Assembly (NCBI RefSeq): GCF_029193575.1
Contig: NZ_JARGCS010000033.1
Location: 124,001 to 188,000 of the forward strand
DNA: 64,000 nt
Origin: Pseudomonas entomophila
GTDB lineage: Bacteria; Pseudomonadota; Gammaproteobacteria; Pseudomonadales; Pseudomonadaceae
Reading direction: 5' to 3'
The first letter of the stretch is position 1. Each line of letters opens with the position of its first letter. The notes under the pieces were generated by a model that did no database searches, was not told where the DNA came from, and saw nothing but the letters and a program-made list of their open reading frames with translations. Positions 17,190 to 24,875 of the stretch are shown one piece after another. A program made the translations under genes and the position numbers.

Positions 17190-17399
17190 ATGAGCCTCGA
17201 TTATTCGAAGATTGACAGCGGGACGCTGCACAACCTCGGTGGTCGCTACAGCCGTGAACAGCCCGCCCTGCTACAACCTTGCATGATGGCAAGTTGGAAT
17301 GAACTGACCTTGGGTTCATGTTCAACGGCCTTTCATTGTCGTGGGCACACTATGCCCCGATGTTGTCGATTACTCCCTGCACTGACTGCGAAGTACTGA
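17190..17399 (+). CDS. possible small Cys-rich peptide (69 residues), doubtful
   Basis: An open frame of 69 residues that begins MSLDYSKIDSGTLHNLGG and has six Cys, in QPCMM, GSCS, FHCR, RCC and none earlier. GC at third codon positions is high in the first 27 codons or so and falls after that, so the frame may be real only in part or not at all. Only a weak aaag precedes the ATG. It lies 20 bp after a TATAAA box and about 290 bp before a glycosyltransferase/radical SAM cluster. A peptide substrate for those enzymes is one possibility; a chance frame in a leader region is at least as likely. Confidence 0.25.
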   Translation: MSLDYSKIDSGTLHNLGGRYSREQPALLQPCMMASWNELTLGSCSTAFHCRGHTMPRCCRLLPALTAKY

Positions 17400-17687
17400 G
17401 CGAACGCCCAGTCAGCGCTCGGTCTTACTTTATTCACGCTAGGAACGGCCAACTCAGTGTTGGCTGAAGCGTGCGTTCGTGCTCAATGAATACTAACGTG
17501 TCGTGGCTGAGCCATTGCCGAGGGAGGCGTTCGTCCGATAAATAATCAATCCTTGAAAAAGAGGCGTGTCGCCTATTCGACAGTGTTGAGATGACCTGCC
17601 GTCATCCACCCCACCGCCCATTATAAGAAGCTGGCCATCCGAGTCCGTGATGATCAATACATGCTTATTGGTTAGAGAGGTATTGCC
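17400..17687. other. 288-bp AT-richer leader without a recognisable gene
   Basis: Contains a small hairpin GCCAAC-tcagt-GTTGGC (17448-17464) and, at its end, the agagagg Shine-Dalgarno of the glycosyltransferase gene. Composition differs from the neighbouring genes. No protein frame or RNA family was recognised on either strand. Confidence 0.5.
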
Positions 17688-20342
17688 ATGCCTGCTGGCG
17701 CTATATTCATATCGTTCGACGCCGTCGCGGTGTCGGGTATTACCGTCGAAGCCCTGAAACTTGCGAAGAAACTCCTGCACCAGGGAATTGTCTCGCACCT
17801 TGACCTGGGCTATGAAATCAAGATCGACAAGGGCAACTTCAATAAGCCTTACGACCAGGAAAAAGACCTCTATAACGGCCTGTTCAACCTGGTGCGGGTC
17901 GAGGCGGTCGATACGCTGCCTTATTACAACGTCGAGTTCATCGCGTATTTGCACAGTGCCCTGATCGCGCAAACCCTTGCAGTGCCCGAGCACGAGAAAG
18001 ACGCGCTGCTGGCCGCCATGGAAACCTCGGCGCAGGCGTTGTCCCAGCGCATCGTGCAACTGTGGGAGTCGCTCGACATCCGTCACGTCATCGTCGAGAA
18101 CGGCACGCTGCCGGAAAACATCATCTACACCCGCGCGCTGTACCTGGCCATCGAGGCCTACGGCAACCGCCATGCCCTGGGGCGCTTCGTCATCTGGCGT
18201 GATCACGACCTGATGTGGAGCAGCGAAAAAACCGTGATGAAGTACGGCCCGGAGCCTTACCCGCATGCGATCAAGCCTGTCAGGTCGGCGCATATCACCT
18301 ACGTGACGCTGAACGAAGACCTCAAGCGCAAGCTCGAGGCGTGGTGCGATCACCAGGTGGAGGTGCAGGTGCGCAAGAACACCTATGACTTCGCCGACCT
18401 GCGTCCACGGCCGGATATCAAGGAGCGCCTGGACATCCGCGCCAGTGACCTGCTGATCGCCCGCACCACGCGTCTCATCGCCCAGAAACGCCCGGACCGG
18501 GACATTCACCTGGTGCATGCCTTGAATCGACGCTTCATCGATGAAGGCAAGCACACGCGGGTTTACCTCGCGCTCGCTGGCGACCCGCACGAACAACCTG
18601 GCTACGCCGCGCAACTGGTGAACTTGATCAGTGACTTGCAAGTAGAGCCCTACGTGAAGTTTCTCGGCGCGTTATCGCATGACGACATGCCCTGCACCGA
18701 AGCGTCATTTACCGTCGAAGACTTGTATCACGCCTGTGACGTGGTTTCTTTTCTGACGTCGTGGGGCTACGACAGTTATGGCAACCCCATCGGCGAAGCC
18801 ATCAGCAGCCAGCGCTGCTATATAACCAGTCACTACGAGTATTACCAGGAAGTGTATGGGCAGCACGGCTTCCAGGCGCCGATCCTGCAAACTTCCCAGG
18901 CGCATGATGGCTTGCCCGATGACGGGTTCGTCGAACAGGTCTACCAACTGCTTAATGATAGCGCGCGCCGGGAGGCTGTGGCGCGACATAATTTCGACAT
19001 TGGCAAGCGAGTGCTCTCCAATAACGTAATGGATATGTTGGACTTGAGTGTTTCCGGAGGAATTATGCGTGATGCTGTATTTGTGTCGGTGGTGCTGCCG
19101 GTCTATAACGAAAGCGACCGGATCGATGCCGTGCTGGAGTCGCTGTTCAATCAACGCAGCCACGCGGGGTTGGTCACCCACGCCACTTACGAGTTGATCA
19201 TTGTCGATAACAACTCAACCGACGACTCGGTGGCGAAGATCGAGCGCTTTCGTGAGCGCAACCCGTCCCTGGATATTCATGTGATTACGGAAACTGTCCA
19301 GGGCGTGTCTTCGGCGAGAAAGCGCGGCATGGACTACGCCTCGTTGCGTTCGAAGGAACGCGATATACGCCTGGGTGTAAATAATCGTCATTACATTGCC
19401 TCCGCCGATGCCGATTGCACGGTCGACCCGTATTGGCTGCATGCCTTGATCGACAAGATGGTGGTGGAAAACGGCGACTTGGGGACGTGCAACTACTATT
19501 ACAACGAGGCGCACTTTGGCAAACGGCCAAACTTGTATAACGAGATCCAGAAAACCCTGCGCTGCCGTGAAATGTCGTTTTCCCTGTTCGGCGGATTTCC
19601 CGACGGCAAGGGCTTCGCCGTCGAGCGGCAACTGTACGACCGGGTCGGCGGTATCGAGATCTTCTACCAATTGGACAAGGGCCGTTTCGTCGAGCACCTG
19701 TCCGATGACTGGGACTTCGGCATCCGTGTGATCGCCTGGGGTGGCAAGCCGGTGTACGCCCATGACTCGCGCATCGAGATCAACAGCCGGCGGGTCGACA
19801 CCATCCTCGATGAGGTGATCACCGGCAACGCCTATGGGCAGGACGGCATCATCATCATGAAGGACGTGCGCCCGGACGTCGAACAGCAGACCCCGACGCT
19901 GCGTGACACCACGCCCGAGCAATCGCGGCAGGCCTGGGAATACTCGATCAAGGACTACGTGCCCAAGAACATCGTGCTGCCGGCGCTGCTCAACCCGCAG
20001 ATCCTGCTGGAAAACCCCGCCGTGCGCGCCTTCTTCGGCGAGCCGGTGGCCGACCGCCTTTACCAGCGCATCCACGAGATCAAGCAGCAGAGCCGGGTGA
20101 TCGACTTCAAGCCGATCCATGCCTACAAGACACCGTCGTACCGCCTGTATTTCGAGTTCCGTGAGGACATCTTCAGCGCCCTGCGTCGCGCCGTCGGCGA
20201 TGACATCGGCTTCCCGCCGCCGTTGCCCACCTGCCTGGACGACGTCGAGCCCGACGACTTCCAGCGCTTCGTTCACTATTTCGCCGAAGACCGCGAGTCG
20301 GGCGAAGCACACAACTATTTTGCCAACGGCGGGGTGTTCTGA
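17688..20342 (+). CDS. two-domain glycosyltransferase (GT4-like + GT2-like)
   Basis: An 884-residue cytoplasmic protein with two unrelated glycosyltransferase parts. Residues about 1-440 look like a GT-B, family 4 type enzyme: an N-terminal GAIFISFDAVAVSG segment, ARTTRLIAQKRPDRDIHLV near 258, and NPIGEAISSQRCYITSHYEYYQ near 365 in the place of the nucleotide-sugar E-x7-E region. Residues about 465-780 are a GT-A, family 2 domain: VSVVLPVYNESDRIDAVLESL, IVDNNSTDDSV (D507), a DAD metal motif (D574-A-D576), and DDWDF (673-677) as the likely catalytic acidic motif. No membrane segment is evident. The stop overlaps the next start by one base, so it is coupled to the radical SAM gene. Donor and acceptor are unknown. 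Confidence 0.8.
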   Translation: MPAGAIFISFDAVAVSGITVEALKLAKKLLHQGIVSHLDLGYEIKIDKGNFNKPYDQEKDLYNGLFNLVRVEAVDTLPYYNVEFIAYLHSALIAQTLAVPEHEKDALLAAMETSAQALSQRIVQLWESLDIRHVIVENGTLPENIIYTRALYLAIEAYGNRHALGRFVIWRDHDLMWSSEKTVMKYGPEPYPHAIKPVRSAHITYVTLNEDLKRKLEAWCDHQVEVQVRKNTYDFADLRPRPDIKERLDIRASDLLIARTTRLIAQKRPDRDIHLVHALNRRFIDEGKHTRVYLALAGDPHEQPGYAAQLVNLISDLQVEPYVKFLGALSHDDMPCTEASFTVEDLYHACDVVSFLTSWGYDSYGNPIGEAISSQRCYITSHYEYYQEVYGQHGFQAPILQTSQAHDGLPDDGFVEQVYQLLNDSARREAVARHNFDIGKRVLSNNVMDMLDLSVSGGIMRDAVFVSVVLPVYNESDRIDAVLESLFNQRSHAGLVTHATYELIIVDNNSTDDSVAKIERFRERNPSLDIHVITETVQGVSSARKRGMDYASLRSKERDIRLGVNNRHYIASADADCTVDPYWLHALIDKMVVENGDLGTCNYYYNEAHFGKRPNLYNEIQKTLRCREMSFSLFGGFPDGKGFAVERQLYDRVGGIEIFYQLDKGRFVEHLSDDWDFGIRVIAWGGKPVYAHDSRIEINSRRVDTILDEVITGNAYGQDGIIIMKDVRPDVEQQTPTLRDTTPEQSRQAWEYSIKDYVPKNIVLPALLNPQILLENPAVRAFFGEPVADRLYQRIHEIKQQSRVIDFKPIHAYKTPSYRLYFEFREDIFSALRRAVGDDIGFPPPLPTCLDDVEPDDFQRFVHYFAEDRESGEAHNYFANGGVF

Positions 20343-21781
20343 TGAGCGGCGAAGCACTGCATTCACTCAATGATATCGACCCGAACTACCCGGTCCCGCG
20401 GGTCCATGAGTTCCTCGCGCACCCGGACAACCGCGACTTTCTGGAGTATGTGCACAACGACCCGTTCGGCTGCCATGTGTTCCCGGGCGACCTACCCGAC
20501 TACCCCCTGGCTTCGTTCTTCGCCGACATGGACCGCGAACTCGCCCAGGCCAAGCAGATTCATTTGTGGGCGTACATTCCCACCTGCCGCTACCGCTGCC
20601 ATTTCTGCCAATACCCGACGGTGATCCTCAACCCGAAGGCGGCCTCGTCGCAGGCCGTGTTCCGCGACGTGGTCGACTACAACATCAAGGAAGCGAGCCT
20701 GTGGCTGCAGAAGGTGCCCAGCCTGGCCAAGGCCGAGGTCGGTGAATTCAATATCTTCGGCGGTACGCCGTCGCTGCTGCCGGAGTCGGAGCTGCGTCGC
20801 CTGATGGCGTTCTACCGCAGCCACTTCAACTTCTCGGCCGCCACCCTGCGCTTCGAGGGCGAGCCCGGCACGCTGAACAAGCCGTACCTGTCGCTGCTCA
20901 AGGAGCTGGGCTTCACCAAGATCAGCTTCGGCGCGCAATCCTTCGACGACCGCATCATTGCGGCCTGCGGGCGCATGCATTCGGCCGAGGAGTGCGTGGA
21001 GACCATCCACCACGCCCGTTCGATCGGCCTCGACTGGGTCAGTGTCGACCTGATCTACGGCATGCTCGGCCAGAGCGTCGACGACGTGAAGTACGACATG
21101 CACAGGGCCCTGGAGCTTGAGCTGTCGCACGTGGTGATCAGCAAGCTGCACATGGAAGAGTTCATGAAGACCCGCACCGGTGTCTCCGGCGAAAAGCAGA
21201 GCCACTGGCAGCGCAAGGGCCTGATCAGCATGAACGACATGACCTTCCCGGGGCTGGGCAAGCAGTACCAGATGCGCGAACTGGTCGAGCAATACCTTGC
21301 GCCCAGCTACCGCGAGCACCCGACGATGTACTTCCACCAGAACGACCTGCCGGCGGAAAAGTGGAAAGGCCTGATCACCGACCTGCCGACCCAGTACCCG
21401 GAAGTGGCGATCGGCCTGGGCGGCAGTTCCAAGTGCACGCGCGCCGAGGCGATCAACATCACCGGCTACGCCAAGTACAAGCAGGCCCTGGACGAAGGCC
21501 GCCTACCGATCGACGAGAGCCGCGGGGTGTCGCCCCTGCAGCGCGAAGTGAACGCCTTCAAGATGGCGCTCTCGACCCTGGTGCCGGTGGACGACGCGGT
21601 GTTCCGGCAACGCTTCGACGGGCGCAGCTTCCATGACAACCCGATCATCGCCCGCACCCTGCAGGCCTTGGTCGAAAAGGACCTGGTCGGCATCGAAGGC
21701 GATCGAGTGACGCTGACGGCCAATGGCGTGACGCTGGTCGAGGCGATCATCAACACCCAGTTCGCCGCGCCCGAGGCCTGA
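20342..21781 (+). CDS. HemN/HemW-like radical SAM enzyme
   Basis: A 479-residue radical SAM protein. The cluster motif CX3CX2C is at C82, C86 and C89 (CRYRCHFCQY). FGGTPS at 139-144 is the SAM-binding motif typical of the HemN family, and FEGEPGTLNKPYLSLLKELGFTKISFG and VSVDLIYGMLGQSVDDVKYD are further HemN-like core blocks. The C-terminus (about 385-475) resembles the HemN C-terminal winged domain. It is probably not the housekeeping coproporphyrinogen oxidase: the N-terminal 75 residues are extra, and the gene is coupled to a glycosyltransferase rather than to haem genes. HemN-like proteins also include methyltransferases, cyclopropanases and haem-handling enzymes. Which of these fits cannot be told from sequence. 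Confidence 0.82.
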   Translation: MSGEALHSLNDIDPNYPVPRVHEFLAHPDNRDFLEYVHNDPFGCHVFPGDLPDYPLASFFADMDRELAQAKQIHLWAYIPTCRYRCHFCQYPTVILNPKAASSQAVFRDVVDYNIKEASLWLQKVPSLAKAEVGEFNIFGGTPSLLPESELRRLMAFYRSHFNFSAATLRFEGEPGTLNKPYLSLLKELGFTKISFGAQSFDDRIIAACGRMHSAEECVETIHHARSIGLDWVSVDLIYGMLGQSVDDVKYDMHRALELELSHVVISKLHMEEFMKTRTGVSGEKQSHWQRKGLISMNDMTFPGLGKQYQMRELVEQYLAPSYREHPTMYFHQNDLPAEKWKGLITDLPTQYPEVAIGLGGSSKCTRAEAINITGYAKYKQALDEGRLPIDESRGVSPLQREVNAFKMALSTLVPVDDAVFRQRFDGRSFHDNPIIARTLQALVEKDLVGIEGDRVTLTANGVTLVEAIINTQFAAPEA

Positions 21782-21793
21782 AGGAGAGCATCG

Positions 21794-22600
21794 ATGCCAC
21801 AGCACGACACACCATCTACACGGGTCTTCAGCTTCTACTACATCGCCATCGACACCGAGGCTGGCGTCACGCCGACGCAATTCGAGACCTTCGTGCGTGA
21901 GCGGGGAGTGCACATTCCCTGCTACCCCGGTTGGAGCTGGACCTTGTTGCGCGGCCTTCGCGGCGAGCGAACCGGGCAGTACCTGATGCTGTTCGAAATC
22001 GACAGCGTCGAGCAACGCGACCGCTACATCGGCGCGGACGGCAACAAGACCGAGCAGGCCCGGCGATTCTGGCGCGATCACCCGCAGGCGCTGGAACTGC
22101 TCGCCGAGTGGAAGCGCTACGGCACCTTCAGCGAATTGCCGACGATTTTCACCGACTACCGGCTGCTGGCGGAAAACCGCAACAGCACCGTGCCGCCGGG
22201 GCCGCGCTACCAGGCGCGGCCCGGGCAGGCGCCGATCGCCCGGGTGATCGGCCTGCACACCCTGGCCCTGCGCCCGGATGTGCAGGCCCACACCTTCGAG
22301 ACGTTCATCGCCGAGAACCACGCGCGCATCGAAGACTACCCGGACTGGAAGTTCCACCTGCTCAAGGGCGAGCGCGGCAACCGCCTGGATCCCTACGTGG
22401 TGATGATGGAGATCGCCAGCCTCGAGGCGCTCGACGTGTTCTACCCGGAGCCGGACATCGCCACCGACGAGGCGGCGAAGTTCGCCCAGGCACACCGCGA
22501 CACCAAACAGATGTACGAGGAGTGGAAGCAACTGGCGTCGTTTTCCGGCTCGCCGCAGCTTTACACCGACTACCTGGCGGTGGCGCAGAGCCTGAGCTGA
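21794..22600 (+). CDS. tandem dimeric alpha-beta-barrel-like protein, copy 1
   Basis: A 268-residue protein without a signal or membrane segment. It is an internal duplication: residues about 20-130 (GVTPTQFETFVRERGVHIPC ... LPTIFTDYRLLAE) and about 150-262 (AHTFETFIAENHARIEDYPD ... SPQLYTDYLAVAQ) align throughout. Each half has the pattern of a ferredoxin-like alpha-beta domain (a QYLMLFEI or YVVMMEI strand after a PGW/PDW turn), as in antibiotic-monooxygenase, EthD or NIPSNAP-type dimeric barrels. That fold assignment is by pattern only. An aaggag Shine-Dalgarno precedes the ATG, 12 bp after the radical SAM stop. A second copy lies beyond the MFS gene. Function unknown; related folds act as small-molecule oxygenases, cyclases or binders. 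Confidence 0.75.
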   Translation: MPQHDTPSTRVFSFYYIAIDTEAGVTPTQFETFVRERGVHIPCYPGWSWTLLRGLRGERTGQYLMLFEIDSVEQRDRYIGADGNKTEQARRFWRDHPQALELLAEWKRYGTFSELPTIFTDYRLLAENRNSTVPPGPRYQARPGQAPIARVIGLHTLALRPDVQAHTFETFIAENHARIEDYPDWKFHLLKGERGNRLDPYVVMMEIASLEALDVFYPEPDIATDEAAKFAQAHRDTKQMYEEWKQLASFSGSPQLYTDYLAVAQSLS

Positions 22601-22660
22601 GGTGATTCCCCGGCCCGTGACGCGTGCGCGGGCCGTTGCAACCCTACGAGGTTTCTTGTC

Positions 22661-23824
22661 GTGAATACCCGAGTGCTCGACCCCCTGCTGGCGACGAACC
22701 TGCGCCAGCAGGGGGCTACCCGCCGTATCTTTTTCATCGCCGGGCTCGGCATGGCGTGCTGGGCGCCGCTGATTCCCTACGTCAAGGCGCGGCTGGGCGT
22801 CGACGATGGCCTCCTGGGCCTGTTGCTGTTCTGCATCGCCGCGGGGTCCATGCTGGTGATGCCGTTCGCCGGCCGGGCCATCGACCGCTTCGGTTGCCGC
22901 AGCCTGATCCTGGCCTGTGCAGCGGTGTTCTGCCTGGTGCTGCCGTTCATGATGCACGCCGACTCCCCCGTGCAGATCGGCATCGCCCTGCTGGCCTTCG
23001 GTGCGGTGAATGGCTTGTTGGATGTGTCGATGAATGCCCAGGCGGTGATCGTCGAGCGCGACAGCGGCCAAGCGAAGATGTCCGGCTTCCATGGTTTCTA
23101 CAGCATTGGCAGCGTCGCCGGGGCCGGTGGCGTGAGCCTGCTGCTGTGGGCCGGGCTGGCACCCTTGCAAGCGATCACGCTGGTTGTCGCGGTGATGGCG
23201 TTGCTGGCCTGGCAGGCGGCCGGCCACCTGCTGCGCCGGCGCCCGCAGGCAGCCCGCGAGGCCAGTGGCACGTTCCAGGCACTGGCCCAGCCCGGGATCC
23301 TGCTCATCGCGCTGCTGTGCTTTTTCATTTTCATGATCGAAGGCGCGATGCTCGACTGGTCGGCGGTGTTTCTGCACGCCGAGCGTGGCCTGGACAAGCG
23401 CCATGCCGGCTTCGGTTTCACCCTGTACGCCATTGCCGTGGCGCTGTGCCGCTTGCAGGGCGATCGCCTGGTCGACGCCATCGGTCGACCCCGCCTGCTG
23501 ATGCTTGGCGCCGGTTGTGCGGCGATCGGCCTGCTGTCGATCGTCACGCTGCAGCAGCCGGCCCTGGCCCTGGGCGGGTTCATCCTGGTGGGCGTCGGCC
23601 TGTCCAACATCGTGCCGATCCTGTTCAACGTCGCCGGCAACCATCCCGGCTTTGCGCCTGGCTTCGCCTTGTCGGCGGTCACCCTGATTGGCTACACCGG
23701 CCTGCTCAGTGGCCCGGCGCTGATCGGTTTCATTGCCCAGCACGCGAGCCTCACCGCTGCCTTTGGCGCGGGTGGGGTGGTCATGCTGGCGGTGTGCGCC
23801 AGTGCTCGACGCATCCTTCGCTGA
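22661..23824 (+). CDS. MFS transporter (YbjJ/fucose-permease-like group)
   Basis: A 387-residue inner-membrane protein with about 12 hydrophobic segments. The A-loop motif is GRAIDRFGCRSL, between segments 2 and 3, and GLLDVSMNAQAVIVER in segment 4 is the mark of the YbjJ-like group of MFS proteins. It starts with GTG at 22661. The neighbours on both sides are paralogous unknown proteins, and the cluster begins with a glycosyltransferase and a radical SAM enzyme, so export of the cluster's product is the simplest role (inference). Uptake cannot be excluded. A much longer frame in another phase covers this gene and is a shadow. Confidence 0.85.
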   Translation: MNTRVLDPLLATNLRQQGATRRIFFIAGLGMACWAPLIPYVKARLGVDDGLLGLLLFCIAAGSMLVMPFAGRAIDRFGCRSLILACAAVFCLVLPFMMHADSPVQIGIALLAFGAVNGLLDVSMNAQAVIVERDSGQAKMSGFHGFYSIGSVAGAGGVSLLLWAGLAPLQAITLVVAVMALLAWQAAGHLLRRRPQAAREASGTFQALAQPGILLIALLCFFIFMIEGAMLDWSAVFLHAERGLDKRHAGFGFTLYAIAVALCRLQGDRLVDAIGRPRLLMLGAGCAAIGLLSIVTLQQPALALGGFILVGVGLSNIVPILFNVAGNHPGFAPGFALSAVTLIGYTGLLSGPALIGFIAQHASLTAAFGAGGVVMLAVCASARRILR

Positions 23825-23868
23825 GGCCTGGCGCCTCGTCCCTGACGTCATCAACCCCTGGAGTCATC

Positions 23869-24666
23869 ATGAGTCAAGCAACCGCGGCGGTGTTCAGCCT
23901 GCACTACATTGGCCTCAACCTGAAAAAGGGTGTGACGGCCAGCCATTTCGAAGCCTTCGTGCGCGAGCGTGGGGTAGGCATCCCGGCCTACCCAGGCTGG
24001 CGCTGGACCTTGCTCAAGGGCCTGCGCGGCGAGCGGGAAAACCAGTACCTGATGCTGTTCGAAGCCCCCAGCGCCGAAGACTACGCCTTTTATATCGACA
24101 GCAACGGCGACCCGACCGCCCATGCGCGTGACTTCTGGCAGCAGCATGACCAGGCCCTGGCGCTGATTGCCGAATGGAAGACCTTTGCCACCTACGCCGA
24201 GCGACCGACGATCTTCTCCACCTACGCCTTGTTGGCGCAGAACGACAAAAGCTCACTGGCCGAAGGCCCCAACTACCGCGCGGCCCCTGGTCAGCCACCG
24301 CAGGCACGGGTGGTGGGCATCCATAACCTGGCGCTGCGCCCTGGAGTGACGACACAAGCCTTCGACGCCTTCATCACCGGCAATGTCCAGCGCATCGACG
24401 ACTACCCCGGTTGGAAATTCCATATGCTCAAAGGGCAGGGCGGTAGCCGCATCGACCAGTACGCGGTGATGCTGGAAATCGAGAGCCTCGCGTCGTTGAA
24501 CGCCTTCCACCCCGGGATGGACGTGGCCACCGAAAAATCCCTGACGTTCGTGCGCGAGCACCCCGAAAGCGAGCGTATGTACGACGAGTGGCGGCAGTTG
24601 GCATCGTTCTCGGGCGCGCCGCAGCTGTACACCGACTACATCGCCATCGCGGGCAACGGCGACTGA
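23869..24666 (+). CDS. tandem dimeric alpha-beta-barrel-like protein, copy 2
   Basis: A 265-residue paralogue of the gene at 21794-22600. The first half is very close to the other copy (GVTASHFEAFVRERGVGIPA here against GVTPTQFETFVRERGVHIPC there; LRGERENQYLMLFE against LRGERTGQYLMLFE). The second half again repeats the first, so the two genes carry four copies of one domain. The ATG at 23869 is preceded by a tggag Shine-Dalgarno. It is the last gene of the cluster and is followed by a hairpin at 24681-24720. Conserved aromatic and acidic positions (YPGW, DEW, LYTDY) are shared by all halves. Function unknown. Confidence 0.75.
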   Translation: MSQATAAVFSLHYIGLNLKKGVTASHFEAFVRERGVGIPAYPGWRWTLLKGLRGERENQYLMLFEAPSAEDYAFYIDSNGDPTAHARDFWQQHDQALALIAEWKTFATYAERPTIFSTYALLAQNDKSSLAEGPNYRAAPGQPPQARVVGIHNLALRPGVTTQAFDAFITGNVQRIDDYPGWKFHMLKGQGGSRIDQYAVMLEIESLASLNAFHPGMDVATEKSLTFVREHPESERMYDEWRQLASFSGAPQLYTDYIAIAGNGD

Positions 24667-24680
24667 GGGTAGCCGCCCGC

Positions 24681-24720
24681 GCTCATCGCGAACCCCGCCA
24701 AAGATGGGGCCGCGATGAGC
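24681..24720 (+). terminator. hairpin ending the glycosyltransferase-radical SAM cluster
   Basis: Exact arms GCTCATCGCG (24681-24690) and CGCGATGAGC (24711-24720) enclose a second short stem, CCCC/GGGG. It lies 15 bp after the last stop codon of the cluster. There is no T-tract; it probably acts as a terminator or mRNA 3'-end stabiliser. Confidence 0.55.
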
Positions 24721-24838
24721 GCTGTCAGCGGCTCACAGGCACACCGGTTTCTGGACCCCACCTCCGACCCTCGCCCCTTTGAATGCTTCGGGCGTTGCCT
24801 CGACGCGTTTTCAAGGGCAGAATCGCGCCTTGGTTACA

Positions 24839-24850
24839 TGGTACATACCA
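24839..24850. promoter_or_regulatory. short palindrome before the KfrA-like gene
   Basis: TGGTA-CA-TACCA is an exact 12-bp palindrome 25 bp before the ATG, with a further GTAC at 24854-24857. KfrA proteins repress their own genes by binding such operators, so an autoregulatory site is plausible. Confidence 0.4.
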
Positions 24851-24875
24851 CAGTACGAAACCCAAGGAGTTCCTA

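Noticed and set aside
17660..17675. Five-codon leader peptide (ATG CTT ATT GGT TAG) before the glycosyltransferase gene
   Set aside because: Too short to support, no ribosome site and no attenuator structure seen.
20342..21781. Housekeeping HemN (oxygen-independent coproporphyrinogen oxidase)
   Set aside because: Motifs are HemN-like, but the extra N-terminus and coupling to a glycosyltransferase argue for a specialised role; kept as family assignment only.
22624..23868. Long upstream extension of the second barrel-like protein, across the MFS gene
   Set aside because: The extension is out of phase with the MFS gene, Arg/Pro-rich, and the clear Shine-Dalgarno and homology start are at 23869.
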